Part shown: positions 19,949-27,338 of the stretch, piece by piece
How the letters are laid out: each line of letters begins with the position of its first letter
Position numbering within the stretch: the stretch's first letter is position 1
From: Planotetraspora phitsanulokensis
GTDB taxonomy: Bacteria > Actinomycetota > Actinomycetes > Streptosporangiales > Streptosporangiaceae
Length of the DNA stretch: 64,000 nucleotides
Direction of reading: 5' to 3'
NCBI RefSeq assembly: GCF_016863295.1
Contig: NZ_BOOP01000007.1
Coordinates: 124,001-188,000, forward strand
The notes under the pieces: model-generated
What the model was told of the DNA's origin: nothing
Databases searched by the model: none
The model's input: the letters and a program-made list of their open reading frames with translations, nothing else
Translations under genes and position numbers: made by a program

Positions 19949-19965
19949 ACTACAACAATGAGAGT
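19949..19965. promoter_or_regulatory. Cluster operator copy 3 (CTACA-N6-AGAGT)
   Basis: ACTACAACAATGAGAGT, closest to the consensus of the four copies. On the minus strand it lies between TTGACG (19971-19976) and TAGTAA 17 bp later, the same placement as copy 1 at the ligase promoter. A bound repressor would cover the -10 region of the thiolase operon. Confidence 0.65.
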
Positions 19966-20006
19966 ATCCCGTCAACGAGAGGACCTTGCCGGGCCGGGGT
20001 GCCGAC

Positions 20007-20023
20007 ACTACATTTATGAGAGT
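20007..20023. promoter_or_regulatory. Cluster operator copy 4 (CTACA-N6-AGAGT)
   Basis: ACTACATTTATGAGAGT, 58 bp from copy 3 and 29 bp before the GTG of the divergent thiolase gene. It shares CTACA, the ATG before AGAGT and the spacing with copy 3. Confidence 0.6.
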
Positions 20024-20051
20024 CAGCTTCGGGCGGCAGAGAGGCGCGACC

Positions 20052-21260
20052 GTGTCCGACGTCTACGTGCTGGAGTATGTGCGGACCCCTCGCGGCAAGG
20101 GCTCCCCCCGCGGTTCCCTCCACCACCGCAGCCCCGTCGACCTCGTCGCCACCCTGCAGCAGGCGATCGTCGAGCGCACCGGGCTCGACCCCGCGGCCGT
20201 TGAGGACGTGGTGGTGGGATCGGCCTCCCAGGTCGACGAGCAGGGCGCCAACCTGGCCCGCACCGCGACCCTCCTCGCCGGGTGGGGCGACGGCGTCCCC
20301 GGCGGCACGGTCAACCGTTTCTGCGCCTCCGGCATCGACGCCGTCGCCCAGACCGCCGCGCGGATCCGCTCGGGCGACCTCGGTCTCGCCGTCGCCGGAG
20401 GCGTCGAGAGCGTCTCGCGCGTCCCGATGTTCAGCGACCGCGGCCCGCTGTGGTCGGATCCGGAGACCGTCAAGCGGGTCGGTTCGATCCACATGGGCGT
20501 CGCCGCCGACCTGAACGCGACCCTCGACGGCCGGCGGCGCGACGAGCTCGACGCCTACGCGGTGGAGACCCACGCGAAGGCCGCCGCCGCGTGGGACCGC
20601 GGCGACTACGCCCGCTCGGTCGTCCCGGTGCCGCGCGCCGACGGCACGGTCTTCGACCGCGACGAGCTGATCAGGCCCGGCACCACCGCCGAGACGCTGG
20701 CCACGCTGCCGCCCGCCTTCGAGGAGCTGGGCGCGGCCGGCCAGGACGCCCTCGCGGTCGCCGCTCACCCCGAGGTGGGCGCCATCGACCACCTGCACAC
20801 GGTGGGCACCTCCCCCGCCCTCGCCGACGGGGCGGCGCTCGTCGTCCTGGGCACGGAGGAGCAGGCGCGCCGCCACGGCCTGCGGCCGCGTGCCCGTGTG
20901 GTCGCGTCCGCGACCGCCGCCGTCGACCCCGTCATCATGCTGACGGCGGGTCAGACCGCGGTCGAGAAGGTCATCGCCAGGGCGGGCCTCGAGCCGTCCG
21001 ACATCGACGTGTTCGAGTTCGCCGAGGCGTTCTCCGCGCTCTGCCTGCGGCTGCGCCGCGACCTCGGGCCCGGCCCCGACCGGCTCAACCCGGCCGGAGG
21101 GACGATCGCCATGGGCCACGCCTTCGGCGCCACGGGGACCATCATGGTCGGCGGCTGCGCGGACGCGCTCGACAGGCTCGGCGGCAGGTACGGCGTCGCC
21201 GCCGTCAGCGGGGCGGCCGGACTCGGCGTCGCCGTCCTGATCGAGCGGGTGCCCGCGTGA
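20052..21260 (+). CDS. Thiolase (acetyl-CoA C-acyltransferase family)
   Basis: 402 residues. It has the FadA/AtoB-type start (VLEYVRTPRGKGSPRGSLH), the acylated Cys in VNRFCASGIDAVAQ and a His in MGHAFGATGTIM. The C-terminal catalytic Cys that most thiolases carry in a CxGGG motif is replaced here by VSGAAGLG, so the second acid/base role must be filled differently. Expected reaction: thiolytic cleavage of a 3-oxoacyl-CoA. GTG at 20052 follows GAGAGG; an in-frame ATG at 20016 would add 12 residues. It overlaps the next gene by 4 bp. Confidence 0.9.
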   Translation: MSDVYVLEYVRTPRGKGSPRGSLHHRSPVDLVATLQQAIVERTGLDPAAVEDVVVGSASQVDEQGANLARTATLLAGWGDGVPGGTVNRFCASGIDAVAQTAARIRSGDLGLAVAGGVESVSRVPMFSDRGPLWSDPETVKRVGSIHMGVAADLNATLDGRRRDELDAYAVETHAKAAAAWDRGDYARSVVPVPRADGTVFDRDELIRPGTTAETLATLPPAFEELGAAGQDALAVAAHPEVGAIDHLHTVGTSPALADGAALVVLGTEEQARRHGLRPRARVVASATAAVDPVIMLTAGQTAVEKVIARAGLEPSDIDVFEFAEAFSALCLRLRRDLGPGPDRLNPAGGTIAMGHAFGATGTIMVGGCADALDRLGGRYGVAAVSGAAGLGVAVLIERVPA

Positions 21261-22141
21261 GCTCGCTCGACGGGCGCGTCGTCGTCGTCACCGGCGGAGG
21301 CCGCGGGCTGGGCCGGGCGTTCGCCCTGCACCTGGCGGGTCTCGGGGCGCGGCTGGTGGTCAACAACCGCAACCGGGTGGTCGACGAGAACGGGCTCGGC
21401 CCGGCCGACCACGTGGTCGAGGCGATCCGGTCCGCCGGCGGCGAGGCGGTCGCCGAGCACGGCGACGTGGCCGACCCCGCGACCGCGCGCCGGCTGGTCG
21501 AGCTGGCGACCGGCACCTGGGGACGGATCGACGCCTGCGTGACCAGCGCGGCCGTCAGCGGGCCCGCGATGTTCCACAAGTCCGCGCCGGAGGCGTTCGA
21601 GGCTGTCATCCGGACGAACGTCCTCGGCACCGCCCAGGTCGCCGCGGCGTGCTCGGCCGTCATGCGCGAGCAACGGCACGGCCGCATCGTCATGGTGGCC
21701 TCCACCGCCGGGCTGCACGGCGAGCCCGCCGTGTCCGCGTACGCCGCGAGCAAGGGCGCCGTCATCGCCCTCGGCCGCACCGTCGCCGCGGAGGGCGCGC
21801 CGCGCGGCGTGCACACCAACGTGCTCCTTCCCTACGCCCTGACGCAGATGACCGAGAACGGCATGGCGGGCGAACATCGCAGCCTGATGGACCCCGCGGC
21901 GGTCGCCCCCATGGTGGCGGCGCTGTGCGACCCGTCCTGCGAGCTCAACGGCGAGGTGATCGTCGCGGCGGGGAACGGGCTGCGGGCCGCCGACGCGGTC
22001 GAGTGGGGCACCGTGCCCGCGTCCTTCTCCGGTCCCGAGGATCTGGCCGGACTGCTCGGTCTCAGCCGCGAGGGCCCGGTCCACCGGTACACCAACGCCC
22101 GGGACGGGTTCCTGGACTTCGCCGCGGAGATGACCCGATGA
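21257..22141 (+). CDS. SDR-family hydroxyacyl-CoA dehydrogenase-like protein
   Basis: 294 residues. TGGGRGLGRAFALHLAGLGA, the NNRNRVVDENGLGPADHVVE insertion and a YAASK catalytic pair match the (R)-hydroxyacyl-CoA dehydrogenase domain of type-2 multifunctional beta-oxidation enzymes (HSD17B4-like). The usual NNAG motif is altered to VTSAAV. It extends about 50 residues past the normal SDR end. It should oxidise a 3-hydroxyacyl-CoA to the 3-oxo form used by the thiolase just upstream, whose stop codon overlaps its GTG start. Confidence 0.9.
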   Translation: MSSLDGRVVVVTGGGRGLGRAFALHLAGLGARLVVNNRNRVVDENGLGPADHVVEAIRSAGGEAVAEHGDVADPATARRLVELATGTWGRIDACVTSAAVSGPAMFHKSAPEAFEAVIRTNVLGTAQVAAACSAVMREQRHGRIVMVASTAGLHGEPAVSAYAASKGAVIALGRTVAAEGAPRGVHTNVLLPYALTQMTENGMAGEHRSLMDPAAVAPMVAALCDPSCELNGEVIVAAGNGLRAADAVEWGTVPASFSGPEDLAGLLGLSREGPVHRYTNARDGFLDFAAEMTR

Positions 22142-22947
22142 CGGGACTGCTGATCAACCTGCTCGTGACGGCGGCCGCCGTCGTCGTCACCATGCTGGCC
22201 ACCATGGCGTACGCGCTGCGGACCGGCGCCCAGAGCATCGTCGACACCGTCTGGGGTCTCGGCTTCGTGGTGGTCGCGGCGGTGAGTTTCGTCACGTCGC
22301 AACTGCTCGGGGACGGGCTCGACGCACGCCGGGTGCTCGTGCTGGTCCTGACCGCCCTCTGGGGGGTTCGGCTCGGGACCCACATCCACACGCGGAACCG
22401 GGGCAAGGGCGAGGACCCGCGCTACGCCGCGCTGATGCGCAAGAACACCGGGCCCGTCGTCCCCTATGTGATCAGGACGATCTACTGGCCGCAGGGCGCC
22501 ATCATGTGGGTCGTGTCGCTGCCCGTCCAGGTCGCGATGTACGAGACGGCGCCGCTCGGGGTCGTCACCTGGATAGGCGTCGCCCTCTGGGTCGTCGGCC
22601 TACTCTTCGAGAGCATCGGCGACCTGCAGCTCTCCCGGTTCAGGGCCGACCCCGCCAACCGGGGGAAGGTCATGGACCGCGGTCTGTGGGCGTGGACCCG
22701 CCACCCCAACTACTTCGGAGACGCGACCGTGTGGTGGGGCCTGTCCCTCGTCGCGTGCGCGCACTGGGCCGCCCTGCTCACCGTCGTCTCGCCGCTCCTC
22801 ATGACCCACATGCTGGTCAACCGCAGCGGCAAGGCACTCCTCGAGCGCCGGATGGCCCGTTCGCGCGGCCCCGAGTACGCCGACTACCTGGCCAGGACGA
22901 GCGGGTTCCTCCCCCGCCCGCCTCGCAGGAGCGGCGCTACGCCGTGA
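22138..22947 (+). CDS. DUF1295-family membrane protein (steroid 5-alpha-reductase-like)
   Basis: 269 residues with about six membrane segments (for example TGLLINLLVTAAAVVVTMLA, LGVVTWIGVALWVVGLLFES). The C-terminal signature GLWAWTRHPNYFGDATVWWG is the conserved cofactor-site motif of DUF1295 proteins, related to steroid 5-alpha-reductases and isoprenylcysteine methyltransferases. It probably reduces a C=C bond in a lipophilic intermediate. ATG overlaps the SDR stop codon, so it is the third gene of the thiolase operon. Its 3' end overlaps the convergent gene by 11 bp. Confidence 0.87.
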   Translation: MTGLLINLLVTAAAVVVTMLATMAYALRTGAQSIVDTVWGLGFVVVAAVSFVTSQLLGDGLDARRVLVLVLTALWGVRLGTHIHTRNRGKGEDPRYAALMRKNTGPVVPYVIRTIYWPQGAIMWVVSLPVQVAMYETAPLGVVTWIGVALWVVGLLFESIGDLQLSRFRADPANRGKVMDRGLWAWTRHPNYFGDATVWWGLSLVACAHWAALLTVVSPLLMTHMLVNRSGKALLERRMARSRGPEYADYLARTSGFLPRPPRRSGATP

Positions 22948-23773
22948 CCGCGGGCAGGCGGCGGGCGCGGACCGTCTTGTTGTGGTCCCAGACGAGCGGG
23001 TTGACGTCATCGGCCGGGGTGTCCGCCGGGACTCCGGCGAGCACCTCCCGCCGTGAGACGCGGGCCACCGAGACCCTCTGCCGGTAGTCGCCGAACACCT
23101 GCACCTCGCCGGCGCTCCAGCGACCGGGTTCGTCGCCGCTGCCGAGGTAGGTGTAGTCCATGCCCTTGTACAGGAAGTCACCGACCCTGGCCACGTCGAC
23201 GGCCCACTCACGCAGCACGGCGGGCGATCCCCGGAAGGTCAGCAGGCCGCCGACGCGGTCGATCGCGACTCCGTACGGATCGGCGGCCGGCCGCCAGACG
23301 TGCGGGGAGCCGGGGCGCCACGCGCGCATCTCGGCGACGGCGGGATCGAGGCCCCAGGTGTGCCAGCGGACCGTGCCGTCCGGCGTCGCGGGTGTGGCGA
23401 GCCGGCGGCGAAGCGACGTGGCCGCCCTGGCCGGCAGAGTCGTCAGGTGGGAGGGGACCAGCGCGATCGGGTCGGCCGGCTCCGCGTCGAACGGGTTGGC
23501 ATCGAGATGCGGCGGGCCGATGACGACCAGAGTGCCGGGCCGGCGCTGGTAGGAGAGCCCCCACAGCAGCCTGCCCAGCAACCGGGCTCCGTGGATGTCG
23601 GACAGGATGTGCCAGGTCTCGTGGTACCGGTTCGTGGAGTAGCGGGCTCCGGCGCCGGGCCGCAGGGTGATGACGTTGTAGTCGCGCCCGTCGGCGTGCA
23701 TCACCCGGCGATGAAGCTTGAGCCGGTCAGCGCCGTCTCGGGCCGACGACGGTCTCGGGTTACGCCCCGCCAC
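22937..23773 (-). CDS. Hypothetical protein, no family recognised
   Basis: 278 residues, soluble, no signal peptide or membrane segment. Rich in Arg, Pro and Trp. The central RYHETWHILSDIHGARLLGR and GLSYQRRPGTLVVIGPPHLD look like a compact alpha/beta core, and the C-terminus GEVQVFGDYRQRVSVARVSR is strand-rich. Codon use matches the surroundings, so it is very likely a real gene. The GTG at 23773 gives the full frame; the ATG at 23701 (MHADGRDYNV) is an alternative. It converges on the DUF1295 gene with an 11-bp tail overlap and appears to be monocistronic. Confidence 0.7.
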   Translation of the reverse strand: MAGRNPRPSSARDGADRLKLHRRVMHADGRDYNVITLRPGAGARYSTNRYHETWHILSDIHGARLLGRLLWGLSYQRRPGTLVVIGPPHLDANPFDAEPADPIALVPSHLTTLPARAATSLRRRLATPATPDGTVRWHTWGLDPAVAEMRAWRPGSPHVWRPAADPYGVAIDRVGGLLTFRGSPAVLREWAVDVARVGDFLYKGMDYTYLGSGDEPGRWSAGEVQVFGDYRQRVSVARVSRREVLAGVPADTPADDVNPLVWDHNKTVRARRLPAVTA

Positions 23774-23879
23774 GTTCCACCGTCACTGCTCCCCTGTCCC
23801 GCCGTACGAATCGATCATGGTGTCCATGGAAGCGCCTCACGCGTTCCCGGCACAATCGAATTTCGGGAAGGGTCCCGGG

Positions 23880-24587
23880 TCAGGCGGCCGTTCCGCCGTC
23901 GCCCTCGCCGCAACACGCGACGGCGGGACCGCCGAGCGAGGTGTCCTGCGACGGGATGCCGGGATCTCTGAGCGGGATGGCCGCGGGCGGCACATCCGCG
24001 ACGACGGGGGTCGTGTCCCGCGCGAGGACCGCGGGAACGGATAAGAGGGGGATCGTCCTGATCAGCAGCGCGCCGAAGCCGAACTGGAACGTGGCCTCGC
24101 CCTGGAGGAGGAAGCCGTCGTCCTGCAGCACGTAGACGGCCGCGATGACTCCTCCCACGAGCTGGACCAGCAGGAACACGCTGCCGAACGCGTCGCCGTG
24201 CGCCCACGCGAGGAGCCGTACGGCGAGCGTCAACTGCAGGGCGAACAGCGCCGCCCCCAGCAGCCGGTGCGTCCAGTCGACCGCCCCGCTCAGCGTGTAG
24301 GGGGTGAGAATGATCCCCGCGAGCAGCAGCGCGAACGCGTCGGCCGCGTGCCTCACCTGTCCGGGCGACGGCGAAGCGGCCGCCGAGTCGTGTAAGGCCC
24401 GTCGTGTGAACAACGCCGCAGCGAGGAGTCCGACCGCGTACGGCAGGAACGTCACCCAGTGAACGCCGTAGTAGCTCATTCCGTTGTTCGCCCCGAGGCC
24501 CTCGGGCATCAGCGCGACGCAGAGCAACAACCCAACCAGCAGGCAGACCTGGCCCTTGACCAGGTCACCCATGACCCTGTCCCGCAT
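23880..24587 (-). CDS. Hypothetical integral membrane protein (DUF998-like)
   Basis: 235 residues with six predicted membrane helices, including QVCLLVGLLLCVALMPEG, VTFLPYAVGLLAAALF, FALLLAGIILTPYTL and VFLLVQLVGGVIAAVYVLQ. A cytosolic or outer tail of about 45 residues ends in PAVACCGEGDGG. The overall pattern resembles small DUF998-like actinobacterial membrane proteins; that match is tentative. No catalytic motif is visible. It stands alone, divergent from the LLM monooxygenase gene across a 159-bp gap. Confidence 0.72.
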   Translation of the reverse strand: MRDRVMGDLVKGQVCLLVGLLLCVALMPEGLGANNGMSYYGVHWVTFLPYAVGLLAAALFTRRALHDSAAASPSPGQVRHAADAFALLLAGIILTPYTLSGAVDWTHRLLGAALFALQLTLAVRLLAWAHGDAFGSVFLLVQLVGGVIAAVYVLQDDGFLLQGEATFQFGFGALLIRTIPLLSVPAVLARDTTPVVADVPPAAIPLRDPGIPSQDTSLGGPAVACCGEGDGGTAA

Positions 24588-24719
24588 CGGGCGGTGCGCC
24601 TCCCCTCTCTGCCGGCAGGTGACATCCTCGATGAGGATCAGCGGGCACGTCGAGGGCCCCGCATCACGCTTCTAGCGTTCTCCGAACGGGAATAAGATCC
24701 GCTCGTCTGCGTTTAGGTG

Positions 24720-24733
24720 GTTGAAATTTCAAC
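24720..24733. promoter_or_regulatory. Perfect 14-bp AT-rich palindrome before the LLM/FMN-reductase operon
   Basis: GTTGAAATTTCAAC reads identically on both strands and ends 3 bp before the AAGGAG ribosome site of the LLM gene. It is strikingly AT-rich for this genome. Its symmetry and position point to a repressor operator (MarR-, LysR- or TetR-type) near the transcript start. Confidence 0.65.
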
Positions 24734-24746
24734 AACAAGGAGACTG

Positions 24747-25862
24747 GTGAGCACGATGCAGTTCGGAATCTTCTCCGTCGGCGACGTCACCCCTGACCCG
24801 ACCACGGGCAGGACGCCGAGCGAGCACGAGCGAATCAAGGCGATGGTGGCCATCGCCCTCAAGGCGGAGGAGGTGGGCCTGGACGTCTTCGCGACCGGCG
24901 AGCACCACAACCCGCCCTTCGTCCCGTCCTCACCGACCACCATGCTGGGGTACGTCGCGGCGCGGACCGAACGCCTGATCCTCTCGACGGCGACGACGCT
25001 GATCACCACGAGCGACCCGGTGAAGATCGCCGAAGACTTCGCGATGTTGCAGCACCTGGCCGACGGCCGGGTCGACCTGATGATGGGCCGCGGCAACACC
25101 GGCCCGGTCTATCCCTGGTTCGGCCAGGACATCCGCCAGGGCATCCCGCTCGCGATCGAGAACTACGCCCTTCTCCACCAGTTGTGGCGCAATGACGTGG
25201 TCGACTGGGAGGGACGGTTCCGCACCCCGCTGCAGGGCTTCACCTCGACGCCGCGGCCGCTCGACGGCGTGCCGCCGTTCGTCTGGCACGGCTCGATCCG
25301 CAGCCCGGAGATCGCGGAGCAGGCCGCCTACTACGGCGACGGCTTCTTCCACAACAACATCTTCTGGCCCATGGAGCACACGCAGCAGATGATCCGCCTC
25401 TATCGGCAGCGCTACGCCCACTACGGGCACGGCACCCCGGAGCAGGCCATCGTCGGCCTCGGCGGGCAGGTGTTCATGCGCAAGAACTCGCAGGACGCCG
25501 TGCGCGAGTTCCGGCCCTACTTCGACAACGCCCCCGTCTACGGCCACGGGCCCTCGCTGGAGGACTTCACCGAGCAGACCCCCCTCACGGTGGGAAGCCC
25601 GCAGGAGGTCATCGACAGGACGCTGGCCTTCCGGGAGTATTTCGGCGACTACCAGCGCCAGCTCTTCCTGATGGACCATGCGGGACTGCCCCTCAAGACC
25701 GTGCTGGAGCAGCTCGACCTCCTCGGCGAGGAGGTCGTGCCCGTGCTCCGCAAGGAGTTCGCCGTCGGCCGGCCGAGCAACGTGCCGGACGCCCCCACCC
25801 ACGCGTCCCTCGTCGCCCGGCGCGACGCCGAGGAGAGCGTCCCCGCAGGCGCCGAATCCTGA
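24747..25862 (+). CDS. LLM-class flavin-dependent oxidoreductase, CE1758 family
   Basis: 371 residues with the luciferase-like TIM barrel. It starts MQFGIFSVGDVTPDPTTGRT and contains FATGEHHNPPFVPSSPTTML, RVDLMMGRGNTGPVYPWFGQ and FVWHGSIRSPEIAEQAAYYG. These features and the FMN-reductase gene directly after it identify the CE1758/CE1759 two-component pair. It would use reduced FMN to mono-oxygenate an unknown substrate. GTG at 24747 is 4-5 bp after AAGGAG; the ATG at 24756 is about 13 bp away and less likely. The perfect palindrome upstream probably controls the pair. Confidence 0.9.
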   Translation: MSTMQFGIFSVGDVTPDPTTGRTPSEHERIKAMVAIALKAEEVGLDVFATGEHHNPPFVPSSPTTMLGYVAARTERLILSTATTLITTSDPVKIAEDFAMLQHLADGRVDLMMGRGNTGPVYPWFGQDIRQGIPLAIENYALLHQLWRNDVVDWEGRFRTPLQGFTSTPRPLDGVPPFVWHGSIRSPEIAEQAAYYGDGFFHNNIFWPMEHTQQMIRLYRQRYAHYGHGTPEQAIVGLGGQVFMRKNSQDAVREFRPYFDNAPVYGHGPSLEDFTEQTPLTVGSPQEVIDRTLAFREYFGDYQRQLFLMDHAGLPLKTVLEQLDLLGEEVVPVLRKEFAVGRPSNVPDAPTHASLVARRDAEESVPAGAES

Positions 25863-25879
25863 CCCCTGAAGGAACGAAC

Positions 25880-26509
25880 ATGGAGAAGAACGACAAGCCC
25901 CTGAAGATAGTGGCCGTCTCCGCCGGCCTCAGCCAGCCGTCGTCGACTCGTCTGCTCGCCGACCGGCTGGCCGAGGCGACCCGGCGGCGCCTGGCCGAGG
26001 AGCGAGCGGTCGAGGTCCGTGTCGTGGAGTTGCGCGACCTGGCCACCGACGTCGCGAAGAACATGGTGACCGGGTTCCCCGGACCCGCGTTGCGTGAAGT
26101 GATCGAGGCCGTGACGGAGGCGGACGGCCTGATCGCGGTGACCCCCATCTTCACCGCCTCCTACAGCGGGCTCTTCAAGTCGTTCTTCGACGTGATCGAG
26201 AACGACGCGCTCGCGGGCAAGCCCGTCCTCATCGGGGCCACCGGCGGTACGGCCAGGCATTCGCTCGCCCTCGAGCACGCCCTGCGCCCGATGTTCGTCT
26301 ACCTTCGGGCGCTCGTCATGCCGACGGCCGTGTACGCGGCGTCGGAGGACTGGGGAGGCGGCGGGGACGCCCACACGGACGGCCTCGCCGTCCGGATCGA
26401 CCGCGCGGCCGGGGAACTGGCCGACCTGCTGCTGCACCGGCCCCCGGCGGCCAGGCAGGCGGAAACGGTGGTCCCGTTCGCGGAGCAGCTGGCCGCGCTG
26501 CGCCCCTGA
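25880..26509 (+). CDS. LLM-partnered FMN reductase, CE1759 family
   Basis: 209 residues, flavodoxin-like NAD(P)H:FMN reductase. Recognisable segments are IVAVSAGLSQPSSTRLLADRL (phosphate loop), VTPIFTASYSGLFKSFFDVI and GKPVLIGATGGTARHSLA. It supplies reduced FMN to the LLM monooxygenase encoded 17 bp upstream; the two are almost always co-transcribed. A GAAGGAA ribosome site precedes its ATG. A hairpin follows the stop. Confidence 0.92.
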   Translation: MEKNDKPLKIVAVSAGLSQPSSTRLLADRLAEATRRRLAEERAVEVRVVELRDLATDVAKNMVTGFPGPALREVIEAVTEADGLIAVTPIFTASYSGLFKSFFDVIENDALAGKPVLIGATGGTARHSLALEHALRPMFVYLRALVMPTAVYAASEDWGGGGDAHTDGLAVRIDRAAGELADLLLHRPPAARQAETVVPFAEQLAALRP

Positions 26510-26515
26510 CGGGAT

Positions 26516-26545
26516 GGACCGGGTCGGCTCCACGCGGCCCGGTCC
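26516..26545. terminator. Bidirectional hairpin between convergent FMN-reductase and TetR genes
   Basis: GGACCGGG (26516-26523) pairs perfectly with CCCGGTCC (26538-26545), starting 7 bp after the FMN-reductase stop. It can serve both converging transcripts. A 14-bp direct repeat, TCAGGCCTCGGACG, occurs twice in the same gap (about 26550 and 26602), the second copy covering the TetR stop codon. Confidence 0.6.
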
Positions 26546-26603
26546 CGGCCATCAGGCCTCGGACGATCGGGCGGCTCGGGCCCGCCCCGTCCCACGCCCG
26601 GTC

Positions 26604-27323
26604 TCAGGCCTCGGACGGCGTGCCGAGCAGGGCCAGCCACTGCTGGAGCAGCGCGGTCTCCGCGGAGGTGAGGTCGGCCGGGGGCGTGTCACGCAACTGC
26701 GCGCTGAGAGTGGTCGCGGTCACCGGGACACCGGGCGCTCCGGAGGCCGAGCCCTGCGCCCCGTCGCCGGCTCCCGTGGCCCCGTCGACCGTGATGAACG
26801 CGATGACGGCGTCACGGACCAGCCGGGAGAACTCCGAGTCGGTGTAAATGGCGGGGCGGGAAACCAGGGACAGCGCGACTCCCGCGTTGGCGGACATCAC
26901 CATCTGGGCCGCCACCTCCGGCGAGATCCGGAGCCTGCCCGCCGCCGCGCACCGCTCGAGCACCGCCACCAGCAGCGCGTGCGCCTCGGCGGCGGCGCCC
27001 GGCGGGGCCGACAGGCCCGGCGAGTAGATCAGCCGGTAGTAGTTCGGGTTCTCGACCGCGAACGCCACATGGTTGTCCCAGCCGTCGCGGAGGTCCTGGA
27101 CGGGGTCGGCCGACGGCCGGGCCGCCCGCTTGCTCGCCAGATACTGCTCGAAGCCGTAGTCGACGACCGCGGTCAGCAGTCCCTCCTTGTCGCCGAACTG
27201 CCGGTAGAGCGCCGGCGCTCCGACCCCTGCGGCCTCGCAGACCGCCCGGGTCGAGATGTCCGCCTCCGCCGACTCGGAGAGCAGAGTCGCGGCGGCCTGA
27301 AGTATCCGCGTTTTCACATCCAT
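26604..27323 (-). CDS. TetR-family transcriptional regulator
   Basis: 239 residues. The N-terminal DNA-binding domain is clear (TRILQAAATLLSE, ISTRAVCEAAGVGAPALYRQFGDKEGLL). The C-terminal ligand domain contains DNHVAFAVENPNYYRLIYSPG, as in TetR_C_33-like actinobacterial repressors. No ribosome site precedes the ATG; the coding start is only 2 bp from a TAAC-N3-GTTA dyad. That would suit a leaderless, self-repressed transcript. It ends facing the FMN-reductase gene and begins 15 bp after the ZIP gene's stop codon, so it may also be read through from that operon. Confidence 0.88.
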   Translation of the reverse strand: MDVKTRILQAAATLLSESAEADISTRAVCEAAGVGAPALYRQFGDKEGLLTAVVDYGFEQYLASKRAARPSADPVQDLRDGWDNHVAFAVENPNYYRLIYSPGLSAPPGAAAEAHALLVAVLERCAAAGRLRISPEVAAQMVMSANAGVALSLVSRPAIYTDSEFSRLVRDAVIAFITVDGATGAGDGAQGSASGAPGVPVTATTLSAQLRDTPPADLTSAETALLQQWLALLGTPSEA

Positions 27324-27325
27324 GG

Positions 27326-27336
27326 TAACGATGTTA
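27326..27336. promoter_or_regulatory. Small dyad at the TetR gene start
   Basis: TAACGATGTTA has TAAC/GTTA arms around a 3-bp centre and touches the TetR start codon. TetR repressors often bind TAAC/GTTA-type dyads, so self-regulation is plausible. The arms are only 4 bp. Confidence 0.35.
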
Positions 27337-27338
27337 GC

